NCBI RefSeq assembly: GCF_002278075.1
Contig: NZ_CP022989.1
Span: 310,001-374,000 of the forward strand
DNA length: 64,000 nucleotides
Source: Paraburkholderia aromaticivorans
Lineage (GTDB): Bacteria > Pseudomonadota > Gammaproteobacteria > Burkholderiales > Burkholderiaceae
Reading direction: 5' to 3'
Shown: positions 10,140-18,378 of the stretch, in pieces
Numbering within the stretch: the first letter of the stretch is position 1
Layout of the letters: each line of letters begins with the position of its first letter
The notes under the pieces: model-generated
Told to the model about the DNA's origin: nothing
The model's database searches: none
The model's input: only the letters and a program-made list of their open reading frames with translations
Translations under genes and position numbers: made by a program

Positions 10140-10352
10140 GGCCTTTCCTTGCTTTGTTAGTGGTCTATTAGTGTTGCCCCTGTGCGGGGCGGCACCTACT
10201 TTTCTTTGCCTGCCGCAAAGAAAAGTAGGCAAAAGAAAGCGGCTCACACCGCTAATTCTTAAGTGGGTCTCTCGCGCAGCCACGGGAGTGGCGCATCTGG
10301 AATCCGCGCCCTCGCACACTCCACTTTCGTGACAAGGCGCTCATTCTTCCCG
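10140..10352 (+). repeat. Dispersed hairpin repeat, copy A
   Basis: This is the first of three copies of an interspersed element of about 210-240 bp (others at 11,680-11,916 inverted and 41,064-41,297 direct). It opens with GGCCTTTCCTTG, then has three hairpins. One is GCCCC-TGTGC-GGGGC at 10,176-10,190. The second is a perfect 15-bp stem CCTACTTTTCTTTGC/GCAAAGAAAAGTAGG at 10,195-10,229. The third is AGCGG/CCGCT at 10,238-10,253. A conserved tail (CGCGCAGCC, GCGCATCTGGAATC, TCGCACA, GTGACA, TCATTCTTCC) follows. No transposase is associated. I infer a non-autonomous or REP-like intergenic element that may also act as a terminator for cbiX. Confidence 0.85.
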
Positions 10353-10641
10353 CCTCGCGCTCCGCGCTCGTCGGAAGGGTTTGCTCAAACCCGCTGGATT
10401 TTCTTGGCGTGGTGGGGGCCGTCGGCTTCGCCTCGGCGAGTTGCCGTTGAAAACCTCCGATCGCCAAGATTTGTCCCCGGTACTAAGCGTGGTCGCGTTG
10501 AAAAGCGTTGACGCAGAATCAGCTAACGTTCGCTTGCCAGCGCTGACGCCGTTGAGCAGGTATCTCGAACACTTCAGGCGCATACGCTGCGCGTTACCTC
10601 ACATTTGGGACCCGCGCTTCGATCAGAGTTCAGAGTTCAGA
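10353..10641. other. Non-coding stretch after repeat copy A
   Basis: I see no credible gene here. The short open frames lack ribosome binding sites and overlap repeats. A small perfect hairpin GGGTTT-GCTC-AAACCC sits at 10,377-10,392, and CAGAGTT is repeated near 10,624-10,638 as a lead-in to the heptamer array. Confidence 0.5.
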
Positions 10642-10711
10642 GCCGTCAGCCGTCAGCCGTCAGCCTTGAGCCTTGAGCCTTGAGCCTTGAGCCTTGAGCC
10701 TTGAGCCTTGA
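10642..10711 (+). repeat. Heptanucleotide tandem array (3x GCCGTCA + 7x GCCTTGA)
   Basis: Ten perfect head-to-tail 7-bp units: three GCCGTCA followed by seven GCCTTGA, with a decaying unit (GCCGCTG) after them. A 7-bp unit shifts frame, so it is unlikely to be selected as coding. It ends 8 bp before the stop codon of the convergent unknown gene. Such arrays arise by slipped-strand mispairing and are likely variable between strains. Confidence 0.9.
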
Positions 10712-10718
10712 GCCGCTG

Positions 10719-11171
10719 TCAGTGTGCTGTCGCGGTACGACGCGTGACCGTTTTGAATCGCCCCTGCCCATTCGCCATCACTCTCTTCGCGCCCGTACGT
10801 TCACGGCTATCTGTTGCTGTCCGCGTCGCCTTATCCAGAAGGTCTGCTGCGTGGCGCGCAGTAATGCGGTTTTGAGGAATGCCCTTCGAATCGAGCGCGA
10901 TCACCTGGTATAACTCACGGTCATTCTCGACTTCGCGTTGGTAGTCCTCGACTGTGTCCACCAGCACTTCCAGCAATCTCCGCTGTCGGTGTCTTTCTTC
11001 CCGCGTTATAGCCGGATTCCTAACTATCGAAGCCGCAAGCGTGACCAGTTTGTCCAGCTGGCTTAGCTGCCGTTCAACCAGTCCGAATGCGGATAAGGCC
11101 AGTTTTTCGTATTGAAGTGCGTCAACGGGTGGGCGCGACGTGATGCGTGAATGCTTGGCGGATTTACTCAT
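10719..11171 (-). CDS. Unknown helical 150-aa protein inside the repeat-bounded island
   Basis: I do not recognise this protein. It starts at an ATG with a good AGGGAG site 8-9 nt upstream, which supports a real gene. The sequence is hydrophilic and mostly helical: a basic N-terminus, an amphipathic segment with heptad-like Leu spacing (EKLALSAFGLVERQLSQLDK), an Arg/Glu-rich middle (TREERHRQRRLLEVLVDTVE) and a basic tail (about 115-150). There is no signal peptide or membrane helix, so it is probably cytoplasmic and could bind nucleic acid or oligomerise. It is the only convincing gene between the inverted repeats A and B. Codon use is less GC-rich than in core genes, suggesting acquired or fast-evolving DNA. 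Confidence 0.6.
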   Translation of the reverse strand: MSKSAKHSRITSRPPVDALQYEKLALSAFGLVERQLSQLDKLVTLAASIVRNPAITREERHRQRRLLEVLVDTVEDYQREVENDRELYQVIALDSKGIPQNRITARHAADLLDKATRTATDSRERTGAKRVMANGQGRFKTVTRRTATAH

Positions 11172-11534
11172 GGCGCGATCTCCCTGAAACTTAACTGGAT
11201 CGCCCGGCTCGCGTTTGTAAAGTGGTGAGCGGGCACAGTGACAAGGTTGGCGGCCGTTACCAAACCGGCAGGCCCGAAGGCCTCCCCATCACGGCCCGCC
11301 CATAAGACGTGCTGAGATAGACACACGCCCCGCCAAAGCAGGCGCGTGTTTGGTAGCAGGCCGCCAAGCCTGGCCGTCGCTGTGTTGACGGCGAATTGAG
11401 TTTAAACGTCTCTCGTCGCGAGTGATCGCCCGCACGAGCTAAAAGGCGCGCGCGGCCAACATTTCCGAAGTTTCCGAATCGTCCAGGCGAATACAAGACT
11501 ACAGCGCCGAAGAAACGTCAGAGAAAAACGAGGG
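11172..11534. other. Non-coding stretch upstream of the 150-aa gene
   Basis: The first about 60 bp on the right of the 150-aa gene should hold its promoter. The rest shows no convincing gene. A 79-codon frame (11,257-11,496, minus) begins at TTG without a ribosome binding site, and I leave it uncalled. Confidence 0.4.
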
Positions 11535-11748
11535 GATTATTTGCTAAACGACCGCGTTGGGCACGCGCAATGCCACGAGAAGAATGAAGGCTTTGTCACC
11601 AAGGCGGAATGTGCGACCAGACGTCCCAGGGCACCGAGAAGGCTTGGCGAAAAAACCCAGAGTGATTGTTTGGAAAACGACCGCGACGGCGCGCGCAGCG
11701 CCGCCGGAAGAATGACTGCTGTGTCACGAGCGCGTAATGTGCGAGAAC
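11535..11748 (-). repeat. Degenerate 85-bp tandem duplication adjoining repeat copy B
   Basis: Two related units of about 85 bp (11,535-11,621 and 11,664-11,748) share the order GATT-TTTG-AAACGACCGCG, GAAGAATGA, GTCAC and AATGTGCGA, separated by about 42 bp. The second unit is the tail of repeat copy B; the first is an extra diverged tail. This suggests the element grew by tail duplication or that two elements are nested. Confidence 0.65.
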
Positions 11749-11916
11749 CCAGATTCCAGATGCGCCACTACCGCGACTGCGCGGGGGACCCGCTTATGAG
11801 CTAGCGGTGTGAGCCGCTTTCTTTTGCCTACTTTTCTTTGCGGCCGGCAAAGAAAAGTAGGTGCCGCCCCGCACAGGGGCAACGCTAATCAACCATTAAG
11901 AAATCAAGGAAAGGCC
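11680..11916 (-). repeat. Dispersed hairpin repeat, copy B (inverted relative to A)
   Basis: On the minus strand this copy has the same order as A: GGCCTTTCCTTG outer end, GCCCC/GGGGC hairpin, the CCTACTTTTCTTTGC stem, AGCGG/CCGCT and the conserved tail. It also shares with copy C the extension CGGCGGCGCTGCGCGCGCCGT. Because A and B are inverted and their GGCCTTTCC ends both face outward, they bracket about 1.8 kb in the manner of a composite element. It ends 52 bp from the cobA stop. Confidence 0.85.
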
Positions 11917-11967
11917 AAAGCCGCAAAAGCACCCAACAAGCGAAGCGCACAGCAGCAAGGAGAAACC

Positions 11968-12723
11968 TCAAGCCGCGACCAACAACCCACCCGCGGAGCG
12001 AACCACCCCACCTTGCCGCGCAGCAAAAGCCTCGCCAATCATCAGCAGACTAGGCTGAGAAGCATCAACCCACTTCTGCGCATCGCCAGCGGCCAGTTCT
12101 TCAAGAGTAAGCGAAAGCATCCGCTCACGAGCAGTAGAACAAGCCTCAACAATAGCCACAGGCGTGGCAACAGACCGCCCAGCCTCAATCAACTGCTGCG
12201 CAATCTCAACCCCACTATCCCGGCCCATATAAAACACCAGAGAATCCGCATTAACCTGCTCGCGAATCTCCTCAGACCCAGGCGCCCGACTAAAAGTAGC
12301 CAACGCAACGCTGCGCGACACCCCCCGCAACGTCAGCGACCGTTTCAAAGAGGCAGCGCTCGCGAGAGCCGCCGTAATCCCAGGCACAACCTCATACTCG
12401 ATGCCCGCAGCCTCGAGCGCCCGCATTTCCTCATCAGCGCGCCCGAACAACATCGGATCGCCGCCTTTAAGGCGCACGACCACGTCATGCTCCAAAGCAG
12501 CATCCACAATCTGCTTGTTGATGAACTGCTGCGCGGTCGACAACTGCCCACAACGCTTCCCAACAGCAATCCGCCGCGCATGCGAAGGCGCATAGTCCAA
12601 CATAGCCGGCTCAACGAGCGCATCATGCAGCACGACATCGGCCAAACCGAGCAGCCGCGCGCCACGCACCGTAATCAGGTCCGCAGCACCCGGCCCTGCG
12701 CCGATCAGATAAACCTTACCCAT
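11968..12723 (-). CDS. cobA: Uroporphyrinogen-III C-methyltransferase (SUMT)
   Basis: SAM-dependent enzyme that methylates uroporphyrinogen III at C-2 and C-7 to precorrin-2, the entry to sirohaem (needed by the CysI encoded upstream) and to cobalamin. The 251-aa single-domain protein carries GAGPGAADLITVRGA near the N-terminus, VVRLKGGDPMLFGR, and VVPGITAA around residue 110-120. It lacks the CysG dehydrogenase/ferrochelatase domain. It is last in the minus-strand cys cluster, 54 bp after cysN. Codon usage drifts to G/T-rich third positions toward its 3' end, which faces repeat copy B. Confidence 0.95.
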   Translation of the reverse strand: MGKVYLIGAGPGAADLITVRGARLLGLADVVLHDALVEPAMLDYAPSHARRIAVGKRCGQLSTAQQFINKQIVDAALEHDVVVRLKGGDPMLFGRADEEMRALEAAGIEYEVVPGITAALASAASLKRSLTLRGVSRSVALATFSRAPGSEEIREQVNADSLVFYMGRDSGVEIAQQLIEAGRSVATPVAIVEACSTARERMLSLTLEELAAGDAQKWVDASQPSLLMIGEAFAARQGGVVRSAGGLLVAA

Positions 12724-12777
12724 TTGCCTAAACCTGCCTGTTAGGTCGCCAGCACGACGCAGTGACGTGCCAAGCGC

Positions 12778-14094
12778 TTAAGCCGAAAACGCCCGAATCA
12801 TCCCCGCCGCAACGGTGTGATGCGTCGCCTCATCGATCAGCACGAACGCACCCGTGCCCTGATGCGAGTCGTACACATCGCACACCAGCGGCTTCTGCAA
12901 CGTCAGCGCCACACGGCCAATATCGTTCATCGTCAGTTCCTTGCGATCGGTCGCCTGCGACAGCGTATGCACGTCGAGCACTTCCTTGATCGCACCGATC
13001 CGCGCGAACACCGTGTTGGTGGTCTGCTTCAACAGATACTTGCGTTGTGTCGACAGCGGCGTGTCGTCGAACCAGCAGAGGTCGGCTTCGAGCTTCTTCG
13101 CCGGTTCCGGCGCCGCTTCGCGCAGCACGAAGGTGTCGCCGCGCGACACGTCGACGTCTTCCGCCAGACGGATCGTCACCGTTTGACCGGCGAACGCGCG
13201 GTCTACCGCTGCCGTGCCGCCCGGCACCGGCGCGATGATTTCAGCAACCGTCGCTTCACGATTGGCCGGCAACACGACGATCGTGTCGCCGAGCTTCACC
13301 TCGCCGGCTTCCACACGGCCCATGTAGCCGCGGAAATCGTCGGCCTGGCTGCCATCCTGACGCGCCACCCATTGCACCGGGAAACGCAGCGCCTGACCCG
13401 TCGGCACTTCGACCGGCAATGCTTCGAGCAGGTCCAGCAGCGGCTCGCCCGCGTACCACGGCATGCTTTCGCTCGCCGTCACGATGTTGTCGCCCTTGAG
13501 CGCCGACACCGGCACGAAGCGCACATCGTTCAAGCCGAGTTGACGCGCGAGTTCGACATACGCGTCGCGAATCTCGTTGAAGCGCTGCTCGCTGTAATCG
13601 ACCAGGTCCATCTTGTTGATCGCGACAATCGCGTGCTGCAAACCCAGCAGCTTGACGATCGCGCTATGACGCTTGGTTTGCGGCAGCAGTTGCGCGACGC
13701 CGTCCACAAACGTCACGCGCGTCGCGTCGACGAGAATGATCGCCGCGTGCGCGGTCGATGCGCCCGTCACCATATTGCGCGTGTACTGCTCGTGGCCCGG
13801 CGTATCCGCAATGATGAACTTGCGCTTCGCCGTCGCGAAGTAACGGTACGCGACATCGATCGTGATGCCCTGCTCGCGTTCGGCTTCGAGGCCGTCCGTC
13901 AGCAGCGACAGGTCGATTTCGTCGCCAACGGTGCGCTTATTCTTTGCGCGCGACAGTGCCGAGAGTTGATCGCTTAATACGGCCTTGCTGTCGTACAGCA
14001 GGCGGCCGATCAACGTGCTCTTGCCGTCGTCGACGCTGCCCGCAGTGATGAAACGCAGCACGCCGAGGTCTTCTGGTTGGTGAATACCGCTCAT
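12778..14094 (-). CDS. cysN: Sulfate adenylyltransferase subunit 1 (GTPase)
   Basis: Large subunit of ATP sulfurylase, which couples GTP hydrolysis to APS formation by CysD. The 438-aa protein is elongation-factor-like: G1 loop GSVDDGKST at 19-27, G3 DTPGH at 97-101 and G4 NKMD at 160-163, then beta-barrel domains. It has normal CysN length with no fused APS kinase (CysC) domain, and no separate cysC is present. That fits the APS-type reductase encoded upstream. It lies 24 bp after cysD. Confidence 0.97.
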   Translation of the reverse strand: MSGIHQPEDLGVLRFITAGSVDDGKSTLIGRLLYDSKAVLSDQLSALSRAKNKRTVGDEIDLSLLTDGLEAEREQGITIDVAYRYFATAKRKFIIADTPGHEQYTRNMVTGASTAHAAIILVDATRVTFVDGVAQLLPQTKRHSAIVKLLGLQHAIVAINKMDLVDYSEQRFNEIRDAYVELARQLGLNDVRFVPVSALKGDNIVTASESMPWYAGEPLLDLLEALPVEVPTGQALRFPVQWVARQDGSQADDFRGYMGRVEAGEVKLGDTIVVLPANREATVAEIIAPVPGGTAAVDRAFAGQTVTIRLAEDVDVSRGDTFVLREAAPEPAKKLEADLCWFDDTPLSTQRKYLLKQTTNTVFARIGAIKEVLDVHTLSQATDRKELTMNDIGRVALTLQKPLVCDVYDSHQGTGAFVLIDEATHHTVAAGMIRAFSA

Positions 14095-14118
14095 GATTAC
14101 TTTACCCTCGTCGTGTGC

Positions 14119-15081
14119 TTAGAAATAACCTTGCTTCTTACGCTGTTCCATCGCGGCTTCGGAGACCTGATCGTCCATCCGCGTCGCGCCGCGTTCCGTG
14201 ATTTCGGTCACGGCCGTTTCAGCGATGATCTTCTCGAGATCATCCGCATCGCTTTCCACCGGGCACGTGCAGCTGATATCGCCGACGGTACGGAAACGCA
14301 CCAGCGCCGATTCGCTGACTTCACCTTCACGCATCGGTGTAAGCGGGGTGACGGGCACGAGCAGACCATTGCGGCGCACGATCTCGCGCTGATGCGCATA
14401 GTAGATCGACGGCAGTTCGAGCTTTTCACGGGCGATGTACTGCCACACGTCGAGTTCGGTCCAGTTCGAAATCGGGAACACGCGCAGGTGTTCGCCGTTA
14501 TGCAGGCGTGCGTTGTACAGGCTCCACAGTTCCGGGCGCTGCGCCTTCGGATCCCACTGGCCGAATTCGTCGCGGAACGAGAAGATCCGTTCTTTCGCAC
14601 GGGCCTTTTCTTCGTCGCGGCGCGCGCCGCCGATCAGCGCGGTGTAGCCATATTGTTCGATGGTTTCGAGCAGCGTCACGGCTTGCGCGGCGTTGCGCGA
14701 ATCCGTTTCACGACGCAGACGCACCGTGCCGCGCTTGATCGACTCTTCGACGTGACCCACCACGAGTTCGGCGCCGATCTCTTTCGCGCGACGATCGCGG
14801 AAGTCGATCACTTCCTCGTAGTTGTGGCCGGTGTCGATATGCACGAGCGGAAACGGCAGCACGGTCTTGCGATTCGCGCCGATACCGAAGGCCTTCAGCG
14901 CGAGGTGCAGCACCACGACCGAATCCTTGCCGCCCGAAAACAGCAGCGCGGGCTTGCTGCACTCGGCAACCAGTTCGCGCAGGATGTGAATCGACTCGGC
15001 TTCGAGCCAATCGAGGTGATCCATACGGTTTGCCGTGTTGGCGAGCGGTGCGTTCACAGTGGAATCGAGCGTGGTGCTCAT
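14119..15081 (-). CDS. cysD: Sulfate adenylyltransferase subunit 2
   Basis: Catalytic subunit of ATP sulfurylase, making adenosine 5'-phosphosulfate from sulfate and ATP. The 320-aa protein carries the PP-loop SGGKDS at 49-54 and the family motif LVHIDTGHNYEEVIDFRD. The frame is open to 15,186, but I start it at the ATG at 15,081, which has AAGGAC at proper spacing; an ATG at 15,027 (MDHLDWLEAE) is the other possibility. It sits between cysH and cysN in the sulfate assimilation operon. Confidence 0.95.
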   Translation of the reverse strand: MSTTLDSTVNAPLANTANRMDHLDWLEAESIHILRELVAECSKPALLFSGGKDSVVVLHLALKAFGIGANRKTVLPFPLVHIDTGHNYEEVIDFRDRRAKEIGAELVVGHVEESIKRGTVRLRRETDSRNAAQAVTLLETIEQYGYTALIGGARRDEEKARAKERIFSFRDEFGQWDPKAQRPELWSLYNARLHNGEHLRVFPISNWTELDVWQYIAREKLELPSIYYAHQREIVRRNGLLVPVTPLTPMREGEVSESALVRFRTVGDISCTCPVESDADDLEKIIAETAVTEITERGATRMDDQVSEAAMEQRKKQGYF

Positions 15082-15189
15082 ATCTGGGTCCTTCGTTGGT
15101 TCGCGTCGCAAGCGGTTGCTCGCGTCGCGGAGGTATTCATCGGTATGTGCGGTGTTCGGGCCGAAAACCAAGGCCCCTTCGCTCAAACT

Positions 15190-15921
15190 TCAGGCCGAGG
15201 CGTTTGCGATCGGCGTAATCGTCGTGATGTGCAGTCCGCATTCCTTCGTATCGCGCGACTCCCACCACCAGCGCCCTGCCCGGCTATCTTCGCCGGGACG
15301 CACGGCGCGCGTACACGGCTCGCAGCCGATGCTCGGGTAGCCGCGCGCATGCAGCGGATTGACCGGCACATCGAACGCTTTCAGGTAGGCCCACACTTCG
15401 GCCTCGGTCCAGTCGGTCAGCGGATTGAACTTGGCGATATTGCGCGCGGCGTCGTGCTCTTCCTCATGCAGCTCGGCACGCGTGACCGACTGTTCGCGGC
15501 GCTGGCCCGTGACCCATGCGCTGACATCCGACAGCGCGCGGTTCAACGGCTCGACCTTGCGGATTTCGCAGCAGCGCTTGCGCAGATCGACGCTTTCATA
15601 AAACGCGTTCAGACCGTGCGAGCCGATGTATTCCTCGACCGCGGCGGCTTGCGGATGAAACTGTTCGATGTCGTAACCGTAGCGCTCTTTCACACGATCG
15701 AGCATGCCCAGCGTTTCCGCATGCAAGCGGCCCGTGTTCAGCGAGAAGATGCCGATCTTCACGCCACGCGACAGGATCGCGTGCGTGAGCAGCATGTCTT
15801 CCGCTGCGAGGCTGCTGGCGAGCTTGACGTTCGCGTGACGCGCGGCGATCGAATCGAGCAGCGCATCGAGGCGCTCGACCTTCGCGGCGAGTTCCGGCGT
15901 GAGGGCTTGGACTTCGCTCAT
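15190..15921 (-). CDS. cysH: Assimilatory adenylyl-sulfate (APS) reductase
   Basis: Thioredoxin-dependent reductase producing sulfite. The 243-aa sequence has the two cysteine pairs that bind a [4Fe-4S] cluster in APS-type enzymes, C117-C118 and C200-x-x-C203, plus the catalytic cysteine in ECGLH (C228). Enterobacterial PAPS reductases lack the cluster pairs. I therefore infer direct use of APS, consistent with the absence of cysC from the cluster. The start overlaps the end of the DUF934 gene by 4 bp (ATGA), indicating translational coupling. Confidence 0.94.
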   Translation of the reverse strand: MSEVQALTPELAAKVERLDALLDSIAARHANVKLASSLAAEDMLLTHAILSRGVKIGIFSLNTGRLHAETLGMLDRVKERYGYDIEQFHPQAAAVEEYIGSHGLNAFYESVDLRKRCCEIRKVEPLNRALSDVSAWVTGQRREQSVTRAELHEEEHDAARNIAKFNPLTDWTEAEVWAYLKAFDVPVNPLHARGYPSIGCEPCTRAVRPGEDSRAGRWWWESRDTKECGLHITTITPIANASA

Positions 15922-16457
15922 GCCGACGCCTTCGCCAATTCGCCCGCTTCGCGGCGGCGGAACAGCGGCGACGAATTCACCGCGCCCTGGTAGTTGAAGC
16001 TGAATTCGTCGAACGCCTTGAGCGCGTCGTCGAAGTCTTTATCGGCGCGCAGCGCGTAAGCGTCGAAGCCGCAACGGAACATGAACGCGAGCTGATCGCG
16101 CAGCACGTCGCCGATCGCGCGCAGTTCGCCCTTGTAGCCGTAACGCTCGCGCAGCAGGCGGCCAATGCTATAGCCGCGGCCGTCGCGAAACACCGGGAAG
16201 TCGACGCCGATCAGCGCGAGCTTGTCGAAGTCGGCGACGATATCCGCCGGCTCGCTGTCCGGCGCGAGCCACACGCCGATTTCAGCGGCACTGCGCGAAG
16301 CGCTCAGCGCATCGCGCTCAGCCTGCCACAACGCGAGCGGCACCAGCACCTTGCCTGCGGGCAATTCGTTCACCGCGGGCAGCGTGCCGTCTTCCGCCGG
16401 GCGCACGACCGTCCAGTCATCGTTGACGATCGCGCGATTCTTGATGATAGAAGCCAT
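15918..16457 (-). CDS. DUF934 protein of the sulfite reductase operon
   Basis: A 179-aa member of DUF934, a family that sits almost invariably beside cysI in beta- and gamma-proteobacteria and is presumed to assist sulfite reduction, possibly as a redox or assembly partner; its biochemistry is not known to me. The N-terminal MASIIKNRAIVNDDWTVVRP and the FPVFRDGRGYSIGRLLRERYGY segment are typical. I start it at the ATG at 16,457 although the frame opens at 16,514. Stop and start overlap cysH by 4 bp. Confidence 0.9.
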   Translation of the reverse strand: MASIIKNRAIVNDDWTVVRPAEDGTLPAVNELPAGKVLVPLALWQAERDALSASRSAAEIGVWLAPDSEPADIVADFDKLALIGVDFPVFRDGRGYSIGRLLRERYGYKGELRAIGDVLRDQLAFMFRCGFDAYALRADKDFDDALKAFDEFSFNYQGAVNSSPLFRRREAGELAKASA

Positions 16458-16479
16458 CTGTTCAGTATCCTTTTCGCGG

Positions 16480-18159
16480 TTACGCGTGAGCCGGTTGACG
16501 CGAGGCGTACACACGTTCCTTGAACGGGGTGATGCCGATGCGGTTATACGTTTCGATGAAGCGCTCGCCTTCGTGACGGTTTTCCACGAACGTATCGATC
16601 ACCTTGCTCATCACGTCCGGCATTTCTTCCGCCGAGAACGACGGGCCGATCACGCGGCCGAGGTGCGCACCAGTGGCGCCCGTACCCTGCTCGCCGCCGA
16701 GCGTCACCTGATACCACTCCGAGCCGTCCTTATCGACGCCCAGAATGCCGATGTTGCCGATGTGGTGGTGACCGCACGCATTGATACAGCCCGAAATGTT
16801 CAGCGACACATCGCCCAGGTCGTACACGTAGTCCAGATCGTTGAAACGCTCCTGAATGGCGAGCGCAATCGGAATCGACTTCGCATTCGCGAGCGAGCAG
16901 AAGTCGCCGCCCGGGCACGCGATGATGTCGGTCAGCAAACCGATGTTCGGCGTCGCGAAACCTTGCGCCTTGGCCTTTTCCCACAGCGCGAACAGGTCGC
17001 GCTTCTTGACGTTGGCCAGAATCAGATTCTGTTCGTGCGACACGCGGATTTCGCCGAGCGAGTACTCGTCGGCCCAATCGGCGACCGCTTCCATCTGCGC
17101 GTCCGTTGCATCGCCGGGGGCGATCGTGGTCGGCTTCAGAGACAGGGTGACGGACGAATAGCCCGCCACCTTGTGCGGACGCACGTTACGCTCGACCCAA
17201 CGGGCGAACGCGCGGTTTTCCAGCAGATGCTTTTCGTACGAAGCGTCCGTATCCGCGAGCTTTTCGTAGACCGGCGGCTGGAAGTATTGCGACACGCGAT
17301 CCACTTCGGCTTGCGTGAGCGTCGAAGGGCCGTCCTTCAGGTGCTGCCATTCTTCTTCGACTTGCGCCGAGAACTTCTCCGGGCTCAACGCCTTCACGAG
17401 AATCTTGATGCGCGCCTTGTACATATTGTCGCGACGGCCGTAGCGGTTATACACGCGCAGCACGGCTTCGCAGTACGTCAGCAGATGTTGCCACGGCAAA
17501 TCTTTACGGATGATCGCGCCGATAATTGGCGTGCGGCCCATGCCGCCGCCGGCCAGAATGTCGGCCACCAGCTCGCCCTGCTCGTTCTTCCGCAGATACA
17601 CGCCCATGTCGTGAATCTGCACGGCAGCGCGGTCTTCCTTCGAACCCGACACGGCGATCTTGAACTTGCGCGGCAGCCACGCGAATTCCGGGTGGAACGT
17701 CGACCACTGACGCAGAATTTCAGCCCACGGACGCGGATCGACCACTTCATCCGGCGCGACGCCGGCGAACTGGTCGGCGGTGATGTTGCGGATACAGTTG
17801 CCCGAGGTCTGGATGCCGTGCATCTGCACCGCGGCGAGCTTGCGCAGGATTTCCGGCGTTTCTTCGAGCTTGATCCAGTTGTACTGGATGTTCGAGCGCG
17901 TCGAGAAGTGGCCGTAACCGCGGTCGTGCTCACGGGCGATCTGCGCGAGCACGCGCATCTGGTCGCTGCGCAGGTTGCCGTAAGGAATCGCGATGCGGTG
18001 CATGTACGCGTGACGCTGCATATACAGGCCGTTCTGCAGGCGCAGCGGACGAAACTCCTCTTCGCTCAATTCGCCCGACAAGCGGCGGCGAACCTGATCG
18101 GCGTACTGCGCGACCCGTTCATCGACGATGGTCTGGTCGTACTGATCGTATTGGTACAT
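16480..18159 (-). CDS. cysI: Sulfite reductase, sirohaem/[4Fe-4S] subunit
   Basis: Catalyses six-electron reduction of sulfite to sulfide. The 559-aa protein has the duplicated nitrite/sulfite reductase fold. The four cysteines for the coupled sirohaem-[4Fe-4S] centre are visible at C415 and C421 (CPGGDFC) and C458 and C462 (CINAC). No cysJ flavoprotein is adjacent, so electrons probably come from ferredoxin or another donor. It leads the operon cysI-DUF934-cysHDN-cobA and is divergent from cysB. Confidence 0.95.
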   Translation of the reverse strand: MYQYDQYDQTIVDERVAQYADQVRRRLSGELSEEEFRPLRLQNGLYMQRHAYMHRIAIPYGNLRSDQMRVLAQIAREHDRGYGHFSTRSNIQYNWIKLEETPEILRKLAAVQMHGIQTSGNCIRNITADQFAGVAPDEVVDPRPWAEILRQWSTFHPEFAWLPRKFKIAVSGSKEDRAAVQIHDMGVYLRKNEQGELVADILAGGGMGRTPIIGAIIRKDLPWQHLLTYCEAVLRVYNRYGRRDNMYKARIKILVKALSPEKFSAQVEEEWQHLKDGPSTLTQAEVDRVSQYFQPPVYEKLADTDASYEKHLLENRAFARWVERNVRPHKVAGYSSVTLSLKPTTIAPGDATDAQMEAVADWADEYSLGEIRVSHEQNLILANVKKRDLFALWEKAKAQGFATPNIGLLTDIIACPGGDFCSLANAKSIPIALAIQERFNDLDYVYDLGDVSLNISGCINACGHHHIGNIGILGVDKDGSEWYQVTLGGEQGTGATGAHLGRVIGPSFSAEEMPDVMSKVIDTFVENRHEGERFIETYNRIGITPFKERVYASRQPAHA

Positions 18160-18378
18160 TCGGGGACCCCAATTTTTGCAGTGATACGCAGCGGTCCGGT
18201 TCCGCCACGCCTTGAATACCTCTCTTTGTCAGCAGCCGCAGATGAACGTTTAGACCCATCGCTCATTTGCTTATGACAAATACAGATATCCATATTGAAA
18301 AAGATGGACAGATCGTAATAAACTCGCCTTATATTTCAAACGACTAAAAAATTCTTTTGATATGCGGAGGGGTTATAT
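18160..18378. promoter_or_regulatory. Divergent cysI/cysB control region
   Basis: This 219-bp gap is AT-rich in its cysB-proximal half (ATATCCATATTGAAAAAG, TTATATTTC, TTTTGATATG). CysB recognises AT-rich, poorly conserved sites, so a site controlling cysI and possibly cysB itself is expected here, but none can be delimited by eye. GGAGGGG at 18,365-18,371 is the strong cysB ribosome binding site. Confidence 0.5.

Noticed and set aside
10642..10711. Possible CRISPR-like array
   Set aside because: Units are 7 bp, contiguous and without spacers; the 9-bp array at 29,411-29,545 fails in the same way. No cas genes are present.
11257..11496. 79-codon open frame with TTG start in the repeat island
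   Set aside because: No ribosome binding site, unusual composition and no recognisable domain. It lies in otherwise non-coding repeat-rich DNA.
10140..11916. Insertion sequence with transposase
   Set aside because: No frame inside shows a DDE, HUH or serine/tyrosine recombinase motif, and no clear target-site duplication is visible at the outer ends. It is therefore listed as a repeat pair, not a mobile element.
11809..12744. Long plus-strand frame over repeat copy B and cobA
   Set aside because: It reads through the hairpin repeat and antisense to cobA, a clear enzyme gene. The translation is Arg/Pro/Ser/Asn low-complexity.
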